This document shows positions 38,259 through 50,173 of a DNA stretch of 64,000 bases, piece after piece. The stretch covers positions 21,921,595-21,985,594 of the forward strand of contig NC_063160.1 in NCBI RefSeq assembly GCF_020921035.1, read 5' to 3'. The position numbers and the translations under genes are program-made. Each line of letters starts with the position of its first letter. Within the stretch, counting starts at the first letter, position 1. Under the pieces are notes generated by a model. The model saw nothing but the letters and a program-made list of their open reading frames with translations, was not told the DNA's origin and did no database searches. The DNA comes from Rhodamnia argentea (Eukaryota > Streptophyta > Magnoliopsida > Myrtales > Myrtaceae).

Positions 38259-39308
38259 GATCAGTTCAACAAATTTTGATTCCAGTACTTTTTTTTGATG
38301 AATTTCTAATCAAGAATGTACTACACAAGTAATTAAATGAATAAAGAACCAAGCAGACCTTAAAGATCTTCAGCAATTTATAGGCAAGTAATAAGCAAGA
38401 GATTCGGGGAATGGTACAAGAAAGTGCCGGTAAGGCGGTCGCTCTCGTCAACGGGAAAATCTTCTAAACATAACGCGTCTCATTGGGCGGATTCACCCAA
38501 ATGCCTAACTAGTGCCGTATCAAATGTAAACCATAATGACCAAGTCGCCCTTTGTCTCTTCTGAATCGGGTTTACCGATAAGGATGAGATGCTCAATGAC
38601 AAGGAGTAAATACTTTTGACAAAAAGCATTAGAAGATGATTATGATAACAATTTCTTCATTGTCATTAATTAACAAAGAGCCTAATTTGTCTTTGTGGTT
38701 CGAGAGTTAGCTTTGCCTCAGTGAGACTCGGTCAATACTGCATTTTTTTAAGTCTGAAGTTCTGTTGCATAGTCTGTGGACTCGGCCATTGAGTTTCCAA
38801 TGGTGCAGCCAACCCCCGTATGGAATTCATCATATCTCCAGAGAATATACGCAGCATTTGTCAAGCAAGTACTCTTCATGAATCAAAATCCTGATGTGGC
38901 AGATCAAAGGACACTATGTAACATTCCTGAGTTCTCAGCATAGCTGGAAATATTTCGAAGGCCTCGGGCAGTTCTGTAATCAGGCTACCGAGTATCAAGG
39001 ACGGCTTCTTCAGCCGGGCTAGTTTATTTCTGCAATCAACATACACACATCAATCTAATTTATGCAAATCTTTAGATCGCCAACGGTCCGTGAATTGTCG
39101 AGTGAAGGAAAGATGATTTCTGTATCAAAACTGTAAAGAAATACACCACTTGTCTGTGTCTAGCTTATTGGTTAAGCAACAGGAATTGATCGTAGAGTGC
39201 TTGCGAAACAGATTCAGTCTTTCGAAACAAAGAATCGGACCCAAGTAAGGGTTGTTTTATGTTTACTTCCAATAGATATGTGTTCTGCATCTCTATGCAG
39301 CATCCTGT
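38259..39308. other. Intergenic region between GDSL and SKU5-like genes
   Basis: Upstream DNA of the GDSL gene and 3' flank of the SKU5-like gene, both on the minus strand. No repeat or further gene recognised. Confidence 0.5.
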
Positions 39309-42300
39309 TCATAGAGGCCTTGTGCTTTTGCCGCGAGCCCTTCCACAGAGAAGAGCGTTCTTCGGAATTGGGTACTCGTCCCTCACGGACTTGGACGGCG
39401 TGTAGACTCGCAAATAGAATTGTTGCCCAAGGTACTGCCGTGCCCAGAACTCCGTCCTCATGTTCCACATTCCCACGTTATCGAGCGCTAAGTAGATTGC
39501 TGTCCATGATTTGGGATAGACCTGCAACAAGAGACTTGAGTCGTTCATTTCAAAGCCAATGTATCATGATTCTAATAGCAATTGTTACTTGGAGTTCTGG
39601 GTATAACCTGTGTGGTGCAGCGAGAAATCGCGTCCCGGAGATTGTATTCATTACGACTCGCCGGTGTCCATCGTCCACCATCCATTCTGCAAGTTCAATA
39701 TTCGTACCTGTGAACCCTGTGAAATTACTTAGACATGACTAGGTACTTGAAATTAAGTAGTCAAGACTCTTACCCAACAACCCAGAAAGCATAGCCATTG
39801 AGATGCCAACTCTGGACAATGTCCTCATGATTCTCAAAGACGACCTCGACAAAGGCTCTATAGTCCGCCCCCATCACCGACGTATCGAGATACAAATTCT
39901 TGGCAGTCGGACGGTCGGAGATGCTTCCGACCCTGAAGACGCCGCTGATGTTGAAGTAGTCGGCCAGCTTGAGGGGCGTGTCGGCGGGGACAAAAGACAC
40001 GCCGTTGACTCCATATCTCTGCTTGCCATTGATCGGAGCAGCTGAGCTCACCAGCTTGATAGTCCTAGTGATGTTTATCAGTCCATAGTGGTAAGAGCCT
40101 TGCGGGTTCGGCCGCGGCCCGCTCGCCGTCAGATTAGTCCTAGGAAGATAATGCGAATTGCGACGAGTCAAAGCAAAGTGATGAACGAAAAAAGATCGCC
40201 AGAAACACTCGGATTGAATTTGTGTGGTATTACTTCCTAGATTAATGGAAAGTGGCAGGAGTTCTTAAAAATTTGGAGTTAAACACGTTTGCTAGGATGT
40301 GCCTTAAAACACGAGTCACTGCTCATACTAGTACTTTCCCAATCCATCAAGGAGAATGCTGATGTAGGGTTCATGTAGTGCTGACGTGGCGTACAACTAG
40401 ATGCCACGTCACTGGATGCAACGCGAGCAGTAACGCTAGGTGGTGGCCACGTCAGCATCTAGTCGAAAAATTGATCGGATTCCACTTAAAGCGCATCATT
40501 AGTGAAGAATTATCTTTTAGCAAATGATCGATTCAAAATTAAAATCGGATGATCTAATTGCGGACATGAAAAAAAAAATGGACTCGTGAATTTTTCTATT
40601 TACCTAATGGTGCGGGCTTGGTTGAGGGACCAATCAATTTGGGTGGTGGGCCCTCCGGGGATGGGCCCGGACACGGGGCTGGCCGAGTTGGCGTAGCGGA
40701 GGAGGGCGGTGGAGGTGAGGACCTTGGTCGTGAACCGGGTCGAGACGGCGATGTAGTAGTCCCGAGCCGGTTGGTCGGCGGTGACGAGGACGGAGTAGGA
40801 CTGGCCGACGTGGACGTCGAGGGAGGAGTAAGCGGCCTGCACGGTGTGGGTCCCCTCCACCTCCACCAGCTTCATCTCGTGCCCTTGGATTCGGAAGTTC
40901 AGCGTGTTCTGGAGCCCCACGTTCGATATTCGCAACCTATACGTCTTTCCTGCATTTACGCACATAAAATTACATAGGTGAATTTCATGTAATAGAATGT
41001 ACAACACTACGAGCACATAATAATCATCGTACTTCTCTTGGTTTTCTTCGCGAATTGAATTTAATCATCGTCCATAATGTTTTTTTTTTCTTTCGATAAT
41101 TCGAGAAAATTGACCAGAAATTGATATAGCTTGGAACTTCGTTGAAGATTGAAGGGGATGATTAGTGATCATTGATGAGACTATACCTTGCTCAACCGTG
41201 AAGGAAGCACCGTTGGGTCCACGGCCATTGATGAGAATTCCATCTGGGAAATAAAGCCTATGGCCACCATCCAAAATGGCCTTCAATTTCTGAAACAAGG
41301 AAAAAAAAATGGAAAACGAATTAATAAATCAACATTTTTTCTCACAAGATCAATGTGAAAACAAATTTTGATTAATTACCGTGTGACTAGCCTTGTACCA
41401 ATCTCCAATGAGGATGGTGTAATCGCCGGCGGGCTCCTCGAACGGGACGGGGATCATTGGCCTGCTGAGGATCCTGATGCCTCCGAAACCGCCGGCTGCC
41501 TTGTGGAAGGCCAGGGACGGGAAATAAAAGAAGCTGCCGATCTGGTCTTTCACTTGCAAGATGTAGGTGAAGTTCTTCCCGGGAGGGATCGGGCAAGTGG
41601 TTCCCTGCACTCCGTCTTCGTACGAGTTCTTCCTCTGCTGGACTCCGTTCCTATCGACATGTCGTTTTCGCCATGTTAAGTCCAGTCGAATTAGTAGAAA
41701 GAATCGCGCGAATAACCAACTCATGGCTAGCTTGTCACATCGATTGTTGGTCTGTCGGATAAAAATAATATCGAGCTGCAGGAATGATTCATTCCAAACT
41801 CTCTAGCATCTTACTGCATGTGAACTGTACGGTGCTACTAGCCCATCAACTCATTCCATGAACTGTTATATAATTTCAGGAATCAAGATCCATTTCGATA
41901 AGCTTTTTTCGAAGTAAAAGTGAACTCTCTAGCTTCTAATGCACTGTTACATTATCCGTTTCGTCGTTCTAATTTCAAAGATTTTTCGATCAAAAGCCAG
42001 GTGGAGAAATATATGTTCATCAATCTTGTTATCACACTAAGCCGAAAGAAGACTGACAGCTGATGAGCGAGCTTAACATTCATCTTCTTTACCATCTTTG
42101 ATGAGCCCAAATCCGATAACCCGATATAGCAAGTTCTGAAGCTACGGACTTCGCCAGTGAAGGAAAAGAGAGAGAGAGAGAGAGAGAGAGAACGGAACGC
42201 CACTGAGTTTTTTTTTTACTCACCATGTCAAGAGAAAAGGCTCGGGCAAGCTGTTATGGACATTGATGATGAGATTGTCGTTCGTGACCGAGTATACGTC

Positions 42301-42577
42301 TGGCCCTGGGAATTGCCCATTTATCAGAATCCCCTGCAACACATTGAACGGGAAGCATGTTCAACAAAAAGTGCAGGAAAACCTTAAAGCCAGAGTCGGC
42401 AACATGGATTCACGGAACCTGCTGGCGAACGCCGAGAGGATAGATGTCGCCGTACGTTACGTTCCAGTCGAAGAACCTGTAGGGATCCTCTGCGGTTACG
42501 GTACTATCCATGCCCACTACGAGGAAGAAGAAGGCAAGAACTCGCCATCTGTAATACTCCCCCTCCTTTAACTTCAT
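39309..42577 (-). CDS. SKU5-similar (SKS) monocopper-oxidase-like protein
   Basis: Member of the SKU5/SKS branch of the multicopper-oxidase fold, linked to cell-wall and directional growth functions in Arabidopsis. Exons are 42419-42577, 42224-42333, 41380-41650, 41187-41289, 40604-40949, 39774-40139, 39608-39686 and 39309-39521, totalling 1647 nt and 548 residues. A signal peptide (VLAFFFLVVGMDSTVTA) leads into EDPYRFFDWNVTYGDIYPLG. Cupredoxin-domain motifs include PGPDVYSVTNDNLIINVHN, EDGVQGTTCPIPPGKNFTY and LNFRIQGHEMKLVEVEGTH. The histidine clusters of true laccases are replaced (TWNGVQQ for HWHG, SWHLNGYAFW for HPIHLHG, WNMRTEFWARQ at the third site), as is normal for SKS proteins, so classical laccase activity is unlikely. 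No clear C-terminal GPI signal is seen. Confidence 0.92.
42167..42191. repeat. (GA)n microsatellite in SKS intron 2
   Basis: About 12 GA units just downstream of the exon 2 donor on the gene's strand. Confidence 0.8.
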
Positions 42578-43799
42578 CTTTACAGGACCAAGTGATCCAA
42601 AAACGGAGACGGGTTTGCACAGATCGCGCAGAAAAAAATAATAAAGAGAATGGGCAGAAGACTGTTCTGTACAGAATCGAGATTTGACGTGGGCTTGCGT
42701 GATAGCCAGCGGTAACCGAAAGAGGACGTAGTTATGATCCCGGCATGAATGACAAGAGAGAGAAGCAAGAGAATAAATATCAGGAATCAGTGAAGATCAT
42801 CAGAGCGAAAACAACACTTGTTTCATCCCCTCCGGTGGGACGGTCTGTCTTTATAGAATAAGTTGACAAATGAAAGCAACTCCAGTCAAGAACCAAGCAA
42901 ACGCGTAAACCTAAGAAGCCTCTTTCTCTTTCTCTCTATCTCTCTCTGGAGCTTAACTTGCATGTAGCTGGATGCATGCGAGCGAGCGATCGAGCGAGGG
43001 AGGCCCGTGATTTCCGACGCGACACACGGAATCCCCATGTGTTGCTTTTGTCTGAACTTATGAAACGGGGGAGGAGGGATCACTGACTGACCATCAACGG
43101 CCGCGATCGAGTCTCCGGGGTGGGACCCCTCGTATTGGGTGTCGACGGCTGTGACCGTGGGGCACGTAATGAGAGTGGGGCGAGGGGGAGGTGGGTGACG
43201 GCTCGAACCGGTCAAACATTAAACGCGGAAAGCAATCGAAACGACATCCTCTCGTTCTCATGCCTTTCTAGTGATTTGGGCAGGAATCAACCTCGATCAT
43301 TGTCTGAAAAGGCGCTTTCTCGAAGGACAGCGTTTCCCGCTGTCACTTGTTTTTTAATCGATTGGTTAGGGCAATGATTTTTGACCCAATGAAAGGTTAA
43401 TTAGATCACGAGGTTGTCGTTCTCACACTGGAATGAGCCGAATCGGAAAGTTCCACCCGGGGGGGAGGTTGTGGTTTGTCTTGCAAAATGCGCTCAAGAG
43501 TCAAGACCATCGCGCGAAAGGCACTCCTCGGCTAATTTTCCCTCCACTTTTTCCGTCCTGCAAGGCAAAGCCGCTTTTCGATTGGCCGGAAGCGAGCAAT
43601 TCGCATCGGCCATTGGAGAAGAAATGAGTTGCTTTGCCTCCCAAAGACGGCGTATCGTGGAATTGTTAGGGATACCGATAAATTGAATGGATGATATCTT
43701 TTTCATTTAGAGGTTGAATCGGTCGTCGAAAAAAGAATTAAGCAAAAAATTAGGATATATTATTTCAACTAAAGGCCTGAAGTGCCGTCGTTATTTCAA
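42578..43799. other. Upstream region of the SKU5-like gene
   Basis: Contains CT-rich runs (about 42918-42948) and a gcgagcgagcgatcgagcgag run at about 42978. No further gene recognised. Confidence 0.4.
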
Positions 43800-44280
43800 A
43801 AAAAGACATAATCAATGGTATTTTCATTTATATTTATATTTTTTCCATGTTTTATTATTTTTTTTCCTCTTCATCCTCATCGGTGGCCGTGGACTGGGTG
43901 GTCTCGTCGATCATAGGCAAGGGCTAGCCTCTCCAGATCGGGCTACCCTTCCCTATGGTTGCAAGGGCGGCTTTAGCCAGATCGGACTAGGGCTCGCCTT
44001 ATTCCGCCTAGGCGAGGGTTGACCTTGCCTGTGGCCGGTAAGGCCATCCAGCCCTCACCAATGGCCCAACCACGGGCGAAGATGAAGGGGAAAAAAGGAA
44101 AGAAAAAGAAAAAAAAATTAAAAATTTTAAAAGATGAAAATACCCTTGGTTAGACCCTTTTTTGATACAAAGAGAGCACTTCAAGCCCTTATTTTTTAAA
44201 TAAGGTCCACTTCCGTGCTTATTTGAGAAAATGAGGGTATTTCGAGTTCTTAATTAGAATTTTTCCTTGTTGTAACAATT
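43800..44280. repeat. Foldback repeat family, copy 3
   Basis: T-rich arm (ttttttttcctcttcatcc), GC-rich core with paired caagggctagcc / ctcgcctaggcgag-like segments, and a purine arm (gaaggggaaaaaaggaaag). Same design as copies 1 and 2 but with a longer core. Confidence 0.55.
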
Positions 44281-44529
44281 TGTCTTGTTATATGGAATTT
44301 GTTTTGTTTTGAAATTGTTTGGGATTTTTCATGGTTTGCAATTGGCCACGTTGTTTCTCTCTTATAGTTTTGTGGAAATGGATAAAATTTTACTTTGAAA
44401 AAAATACCGAAGATTAATATGAGGCAGAAAAGTTCCTTTCACACTAATAGATCTATAATGTTAAACTAGAAGAGAAATTAGTGCATCAAATTCATATTAA
44501 CTTAGATATGGGTACAATCTCCTGTAGAT

Positions 44530-44700
44530 TAATATTGCAATGACTTCAAAATGTTTAAGACTAAATTGATATAATCGAAAAGTTTAGGACTAAATTAACG
44601 AACCGTCAAAAGGTTTGGAATTAAATTGGCACGATTGAAAGGTTTAGGCTCGAATTGGCCACCATACAATAAGTTTAAGCCTTTTTGAACAATTATCCTT
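44530..44700. repeat. Imperfect short tandem motifs (aaaggtttaggactaaatt type)
   Basis: Four degenerate units of about 35 bp, each with a form of gtttagGACTAAATT followed by an A/T/C-rich linker. The same motif in the opposite orientation starts the repeat at 49680. Confidence 0.6.
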
Positions 44701-44756
44701 CTTGAAATGTGTTAGTCCAGAAATGGGGTTTAACCTAGAAGGTGAAACGAGACCAA

Positions 44757-44855
44757 AAAACATATACATCTTTCACCAAAAAGTTGACTAAAACATATAC
44801 ATCTTTCACCAAAAAGTTGACTAAAACATATACATCTTTCACCAAAAAGTTGACT
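44757..44855. repeat. Perfect 3 x 33-bp minisatellite
   Basis: Three identical 33-bp units (44757-44789, 44790-44822, 44823-44855), each starting aaaacatatacatctttcac and ending gttgact. The unit is a multiple of three, so an open frame at 44742-45032 shows an 11-residue repeat ([11 protein letters not shown]). I do not regard that frame as a gene. Confidence 0.95.
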
Positions 44856-45442
44856 CTAGTTCTTTATGGGTATTGTAAGATACGATGGCTTCTTATTCCA
44901 CAACAACGAAAGCACTTTTTCAACCTTTTATATATTAGGAGATTTCACTTGAAAAATAAATTGTTCCATACTAATAATGAATTCGGGTCCATAAACATGG
45001 GTTCCAAACTTTCAATGCACGAGATCATTTAGAACTTACCAATGAGGCCCTATTGATTAGTATTACATAGAAAAAGTCAATTCTAGACACGTTGATATTG
45101 GACGGGAAATTGGAAGTAAATAGAAAGACGTACTTTAGAAATGAAGGTACTAAAATGGTAAAGGTGCGAAGAAGATGGAAAGACCGACAATAGAATTTCG
45201 TTAGTTTTAAGTGTCTGGAAAACAATATTTACTGCGGGCATTTGTAGCCCACTAGGCACTAACTACATGCAAGCAGTTACTACTCTAAATAACGTTACAA
45301 ACTGCACATTCCGTGAGACTCCTAACATGCTTTTTGCATGTTGATAATCACTATCCATAAGAAACTACAGACTTCTAAGACCGCTAAGACACTCAACCGT
45401 CACTTGGCACTTGATGCGTCCATTTGCGTCCTTGATCACCGC

Positions 45443-46582
45443 TAGAGGTGTCAAGTGGGTGGGACGGGTCGGGTCGGGTTGGGGTTGGGGTTGGGTCAAA
45501 TATGGTCCGACCCATATTAACTCATTTAACCCGTTTTGATCCATATTTATCCAATGCAAATTCAATAACCCATACCCGACCCGTATTTCTTAAACAATTC
45601 TATATTAAACCAAATCATACTAGATAAAAAAAATGATATTTAACTAAATCATACAGTACAAATTTTGTGAAAGTTTTTTTTATTATATATATTTTAAATT
45701 TTGTAATTTTATAAAATGTTTATAATTTCGCGACAAAAAAATGTTTTAAAATTTTATTTTATTTTATCTTTCATTTTTCTTCTTTTATCTTTTTTTTTTT
45801 TTTTCTCCTTCCTCCTCCCTCTTTCGTCCGCAACCTCCCTCCTCCGTCCGCCGGTATTCGGGGCTTTGGTGACGGCGGGAAGCTCGGCAACCGGCCGCTT
45901 CCCGGCGAGGCTCACTCGATTTAGGCCGGCAACTCGACGCTAGATCCCGACGAGCCTCGAGCTCGCCCGATGTTGGTGAGCTCGAGGCTCACTTGATTCC
46001 AACCGGCAACTCAAGGCCGGATCCCGAGAAGCCTCGAGCTCGCCCGGATTGGATCCCGTATGGTGACTTGAGCTCCCCTAGGCTCGTACGCTTAGGCCGA
46101 GCTTCGGCTTGCCTAGATCGGCCGCGCCTCGAGCTCGCTAGCGCTTGGTCGAACCTTGAGGCTCGCTAGATCTCGGCCAGCCAAGCTCACCCTAGGCTCG
46201 CCGATAGCCGTCACCGGCCCTTGGCAGAGCCTTGAGGCTTGCTAGATCTCGCCCGGTCGAGCTCTCCCTAGGCTCGCCGGTAGCCGTCGCCGGCCGGTGG
46301 CGGCCAACGCAGGAGAAAAAAGAAAAAGAAAAAAGAAAAAGAAAAATTAATATTATAATAAAATATTAAAAGTTCGATTTTTTTTTGAAATATTTATAAA
46401 ATTTATTTATAACTCTCTTAAGATAGGTGTTTTACTTGACCAATTTATGATCCATTTAGAACCCATTAGATTTTTAAATAACCCACTTATGACCCATTTA
46501 AGCACTTAAGTTATCCTATTTTTGACCCACCACCATCAAATATGGATTGAATATGGGTTCTAGACCCATTTTGCCACCTCTA
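45443..46582. mobile_element. Complete non-autonomous hAT element, 1140 bp
   Basis: The left end TAGAGGTGTCAAGTGGGT and the inverted right end TAGAGGTGGCAAAATGGGT form imperfect terminal inverted repeats. The flanks carry a perfect 8-bp target duplication, ATCACCGC at 45435-45442 and 46583-46590, as expected for hAT. Subterminal regions repeat gacccat motifs. The interior is a GC-rich block (about 45820-46310) of repeated gcctcgagctcgcc / ggctcgctagatctcg segments between a T-rich run and an A-rich run, with no transposase frame. It would need a transposase supplied in trans. Confidence 0.95.
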
Positions 46583-47160
46583 ATCACCGCATCCTCATTT
46601 CTCACGTTCAATACTTGGCAAATTTTAAAGTTATCGACCATCCACAGGCGTCGTCGCTCGGCCATGGCGTTCATCGATTACCCCTCGTTGTTGTCGACGA
46701 TTTTTTCAGAATAATTGTCAATTTTTGTTCGTCCCTCGAGCTCATTGATCCACAATAATATTTAATTGACCGACGAAGTCTCGTTACTTATCGATTATAA
46801 AGAGCTAGCTATTTTTTGGTTTGCAACAAAATGAAATGAATAGTTCCTTCGGTTCTTTTCTTTTTATGTTCTAGAGTCGATTCGAGGGCCTTGGTGAGCG
46901 CGATCCTTCTTGATCGTGTGATCCTTGTTGATCTGTTGCCTAGGTCTTGATGAACTCAACCCCGAGAGTCCAAGTAAGGTTGCCTATGCGATTGGATTGG
47001 ATTGGATTGGATTGGATGGGGTTACCTTATCTTCAACCTGTGTTTTCCAGTAGGACACCGCAAGTGACGTGGCGCTCCCTCCCACTCCCACTCTAATCCC
47101 CGCCCTTTCGCCACCACTCGCCACCACCCGTCTCCGCCTCCCTCCTCCTCCTTTTCGTCC
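46583..47160. other. Upstream region of cpSRP43, with (ATTGG)5
   Basis: Presumed promoter and 5' UTR of the cpSRP43 gene. 46991-47015 is an (ATTGG)5 microsatellite about 150 bp before the start codon. No TATA box chosen with confidence. Confidence 0.5.
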
Positions 47161-48276
47161 ATGGATGCTCTCTTCATCAACTCCTCTCTCTCTCGCCTCA
47201 AACTCACCCCTAAGCCATCTCTCCACCCTCCTTTTTCTCACTCTCTCTCCCTCAAATCCTCCTCCCCGGGACCCAAGTTCACCACAACCGTCACTTTCGC
47301 CGTACAAAACCAAGAGACCCAAAAGCCTCCCACCTTCTTCCAAGACCAGATCATCGCCGACGGCGGCGAAGACGAATCCTACGGCGAAGTCGACAGGATC
47401 ATCGGCAGCCGCGCCGCCCTCGCGGATGGCGGGCCGGGCATGGAGTACCTTATCCAGTGGAAGGACGGCCACGACCCTTCGTGGGTCCCCTCCGCGGCCA
47501 TCGCCGCTGACGTCGTCGCAGAGTACGAGTCCCCCTGGTGGACGGCCGCCAAGAAGGCCGACGAATCCGCCCTCCGCAGCCTTCTCGAGGCCGACGGGGA
47601 CTTCCGCGACGTCGACGCTGTAGACGCCGACGGCCGGACCGCCCTCCTCTTCGTGTCGGGCCTCGGCTCGGAGCCCTGCGTGCAGCTCCTCGCCGAGGCC
47701 GGCGCCGACCTCGACCGCCGCGACGGCAGCGGGGGGCTGACTGCGCTCCACATGGCGGCCGGCTACGTGAGGGCCGGGGTGGTGAAACTGCTGGTGGAGC
47801 TGGGCGCGGAGCCGGAGGCCGAGGACGACCGGGGGCGCACGCCGCTGGACCTGGCGCGGGAGGTCCTGAAGGCGACCCCTCCGGTGCAGTTCGCGAGGAG
47901 GCTGGGGCTGGAAGGGGTGATTCGGGAACTGGAGAGCGCGGTGTTCGAGTACGCGGAGGTGCAGGAGATCATGGAGAGGAGGGGGAAGGGGAAGAACGTG
48001 GAGTATCTGGTGAAGTGGAAGGACGGCGGGGAGAACGAGTGGGTGAGCGCGAGGTTCGTGGCGGAGGATCTGGCCAGGGACTACGAGGCGGGGCTGGAGT
48101 ACGCGGTGGCAGAGGCCGTGGTGGGGAAGCGCGTGGGGGACGACGCGGGGCTGGAGTACCTTGTGAAATGGGCGGACATGGAGGACGTCACGTGGGAGCC
48201 GGAGGAGAACGTGGACCCCGAGCTGGTGGCGGAGTTCGAGGCGGCCCAAGGAGGGAACGGGAGTGGGCCCAATTGA
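47161..48276 (+). CDS. CAO: Chloroplast signal recognition particle 43 kDa protein (cpSRP43)
   Basis: Chloroplast stromal chaperone that, with cpSRP54, carries light-harvesting chlorophyll-binding proteins to the Alb3 translocase in the thylakoid. The gene is intronless, 371 residues, as usual for CAO. A Ser/Thr-rich transit peptide (about residues 1-55) precedes chromodomain 1 ([25 protein letters not shown]). Ankyrin repeats follow at about 126-265 ([47 protein letters not shown]), then chromodomain 2 ([25 protein letters not shown]) and chromodomain 3 ([32 protein letters not shown]). The coding sequence is much more GC-rich than its surroundings, which produces long spurious frames on the other strands. 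The start at 47161 gives a typical transit peptide. Confidence 0.97.
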   Translation: MDALFINSSLSRLKLTPKPSLHPPFSHSLSLKSSSPGPKFTTTVTFAVQNQETQKPPTFFQDQIIADGGEDESYGEVDRIIGSRAALADGGPGMEYLIQWKDGHDPSWVPSAAIAADVVAEYESPWWTAAKKADESALRSLLEADGDFRDVDAVDADGRTALLFVSGLGSEPCVQLLAEAGADLDRRDGSGGLTALHMAAGYVRAGVVKLLVELGAEPEAEDDRGRTPLDLAREVLKATPPVQFARRLGLEGVIRELESAVFEYAEVQEIMERRGKGKNVEYLVKWKDGGENEWVSARFVAEDLARDYEAGLEYAVAEAVVGKRVGDDAGLEYLVKWADMEDVTWEPEENVDPELVAEFEAAQGGNGSGPN

Positions 48277-49557
48277 GGGGAGTTTGGGCCCCATTCTTTT
48301 TTTTTCTTGTTTTGTCATTTTTTAGAGTTTGATTTTGTGTCGTGCAGAAGACGAATGGGATGTTTCTCTGATTCTTACTGTTGACCGAGTTAAAAATCAT
48401 AAACGCATACTCTTGGAGTTTGAAAAGTTACTCACCGTGATGGAAAAGTTCACTACCAATTCTTGATGGGGACTTTCGAGCATAGTTGAATTTTGATGTT
48501 TTGCATGATAAGGTAAGTCTCTGAAGCGTGTTGCCATGACGGGCTGGTTTCGCTTCCACCGGAAAGTTCTCTTGCTGGATAAAGTACCGGAGTCTAGGAT
48601 TGATCTTCTTGACAAAATCCTTAGAAATTAACCTCCACGTTGTCATGACCTTAGCAGTCCACGCCCGCCAAACTTTGCTCAGAAAGAATGGCAGCGAAAG
48701 CATTTGCGTAGATCATATATCAGCTACGGCCATCAACGGAAAAGAAAACTTATTGACCCTTAGCAATTATAAAATTGTGAAAAAAACATGTCCATTGTAA
48801 GGACACGGTCAAGGTGTTTAAAATGTTACATAGCAGTTGCTGATTTAAAGTTAGACGGAACAAAAATAACCAGCCATTTGTAGCTTAATTGTTTCATAAG
48901 GCTAAAGGCACACCCATTGTCGTTGTCAAAGTCATGATCATATCATTATATTTGTCACGAACATAAAAAATCATGTGCAACGCGAAATTCTTTTGAAACT
49001 TGCGATTGTTATGAATCATCATCTTAAACGTTAAATTCATCTGTCAATATAATTTCGGGGTAGCTCCTGGCAGCCGTCCCCTCGAACTCCAATCGGACGA
49101 CCTTGGCGAGCAGTTGGAGATCCACCTCATCGGCTTCGAAGAAGAGCCTCCAGATGGTGTAAGTCGAAAATCATTATATTAATATCTAGTTTCTATCAAA
49201 CAATGAATATGATATGATATAATGATATCCGACTTTAAGTCCGTTGTTCACCAAACAATAAAAGGGATATAATTAAATCCTTAGGTTTATTATCATATCA
49301 TATTCGATCATATCCTGGTTAAAAGTCCGGACAACCAAATGCAGTCTTGGAGTTTGAAACGATAGTGAAAACAATTCCCCAATTCTTGATGGGTGCGTTC
49401 GAGACTCGAAACTCAATTCTGCGTGCTGATCCGATCCCAAGCACCGGACGCTCAAACGGTCTTGTTTACCGCGCGTACCCAGCTCGGCGCACAAGAGAGA
49501 AGTAATCATCAGCCTGAGTACGACCACGAATGGGCGATTCTTGGGAGGAGGTCGCGC
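48277..49557. other. 3' flank of cpSRP43 and intergenic DNA
   Basis: About 48411-48490 and 49345-49420 share a diverged direct repeat (tcttggagtttgaaa; caattcttgatggg; tttcgagc / ttcgagac). 49040-49163 read on the minus strand is a short coding-looking fragment (FFEADEVDLQLLAKVVRLEF) that I cannot assign. 49165-49340 is rich in gatatgatat-type AT repeats. Confidence 0.4.
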
Positions 49558-50173
49558 GAACAAAACATCCAGTTCCCTTCTGGGGCTTGGACAGACTAGA
49601 CCACATCAAAACCAACCTTTCTTTTTCTTCTTCTCGACTCCTGGAGCAAATGCGCTTTGCTACCTAGGAAAAAGTGTATAAAAATTACTAAACATATTAT
49701 ATTTGTACCAATTTAATCTTAAATCTTTTATATTAATGTCAATTCAGTCCTAAACCTTTTATTGATGTCAATTGAGTCCTAAACATTTTGGATTGATGAC
49801 AATTCAGTCTTAAGACTTTTTGTATTTATACAGATTGGGTTAATTCAGTCAATTTTGACTCAAAATTGCTAACGTGGAGGTCAATTGTCCTACGTGACAT
49901 GGACAGATCTGACGTTGACATTTTTTAAATATTATTTAAATTATTTAAAATAAATTTTAATGATTTTTTAAAAATTATATAAAATATTTAAAAATATCCA
50001 CGTCGGCGTCGACCGTTCCACTTGGGACAACCGACGTCCATGTCAGTGATTTTCAATCAAAACGTGAACAAAACGTCTAGGTCCTTTCTGGGGCTTGGAC
50101 AGACTGGACCACATCAAAACCAACATTTCTTTTTCTTCTTCTTGACTCCTTGCGCAAATGCGCTTTACCACCT
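49558..50173. repeat. Direct repeat pair flanking an AT-rich repeat of the foldback family
   Basis: A segment of about 105 bp at 49558-49664 recurs at 50066-50173 (shared: tctggggcttggacagact, gaccacatcaaaaccaac, tttctttttcttcttct, gcaaatgcgcttt). Between them, about 49680-50065 has the family motifs seen at 34500: aaatcttttatattaatgtc, gctaacgtggaggtc, gacgttgacatttttt and cacgtcggcgtcgacc. Confidence 0.7.

Noticed and set aside
39309-42577. Calling the SKS gene a laccase or ascorbate oxidase
   Set aside because: The copper-binding histidine motifs are replaced, and the sequence follows the SKU5-similar pattern throughout.
44742-45032. 96-codon frame with an 11-residue repeat as a gene
   Set aside because: The frame exists only because the minisatellite unit is a multiple of three; the remainder is AT-rich with no domain.
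46984-48318. 444-codon open frame antisense to cpSRP43, and other long frames at 47069-48332
   Set aside because: They are produced by the very GC-rich cpSRP43 coding sequence; compositions are Arg/Pro/Gly-rich with no family motifs.
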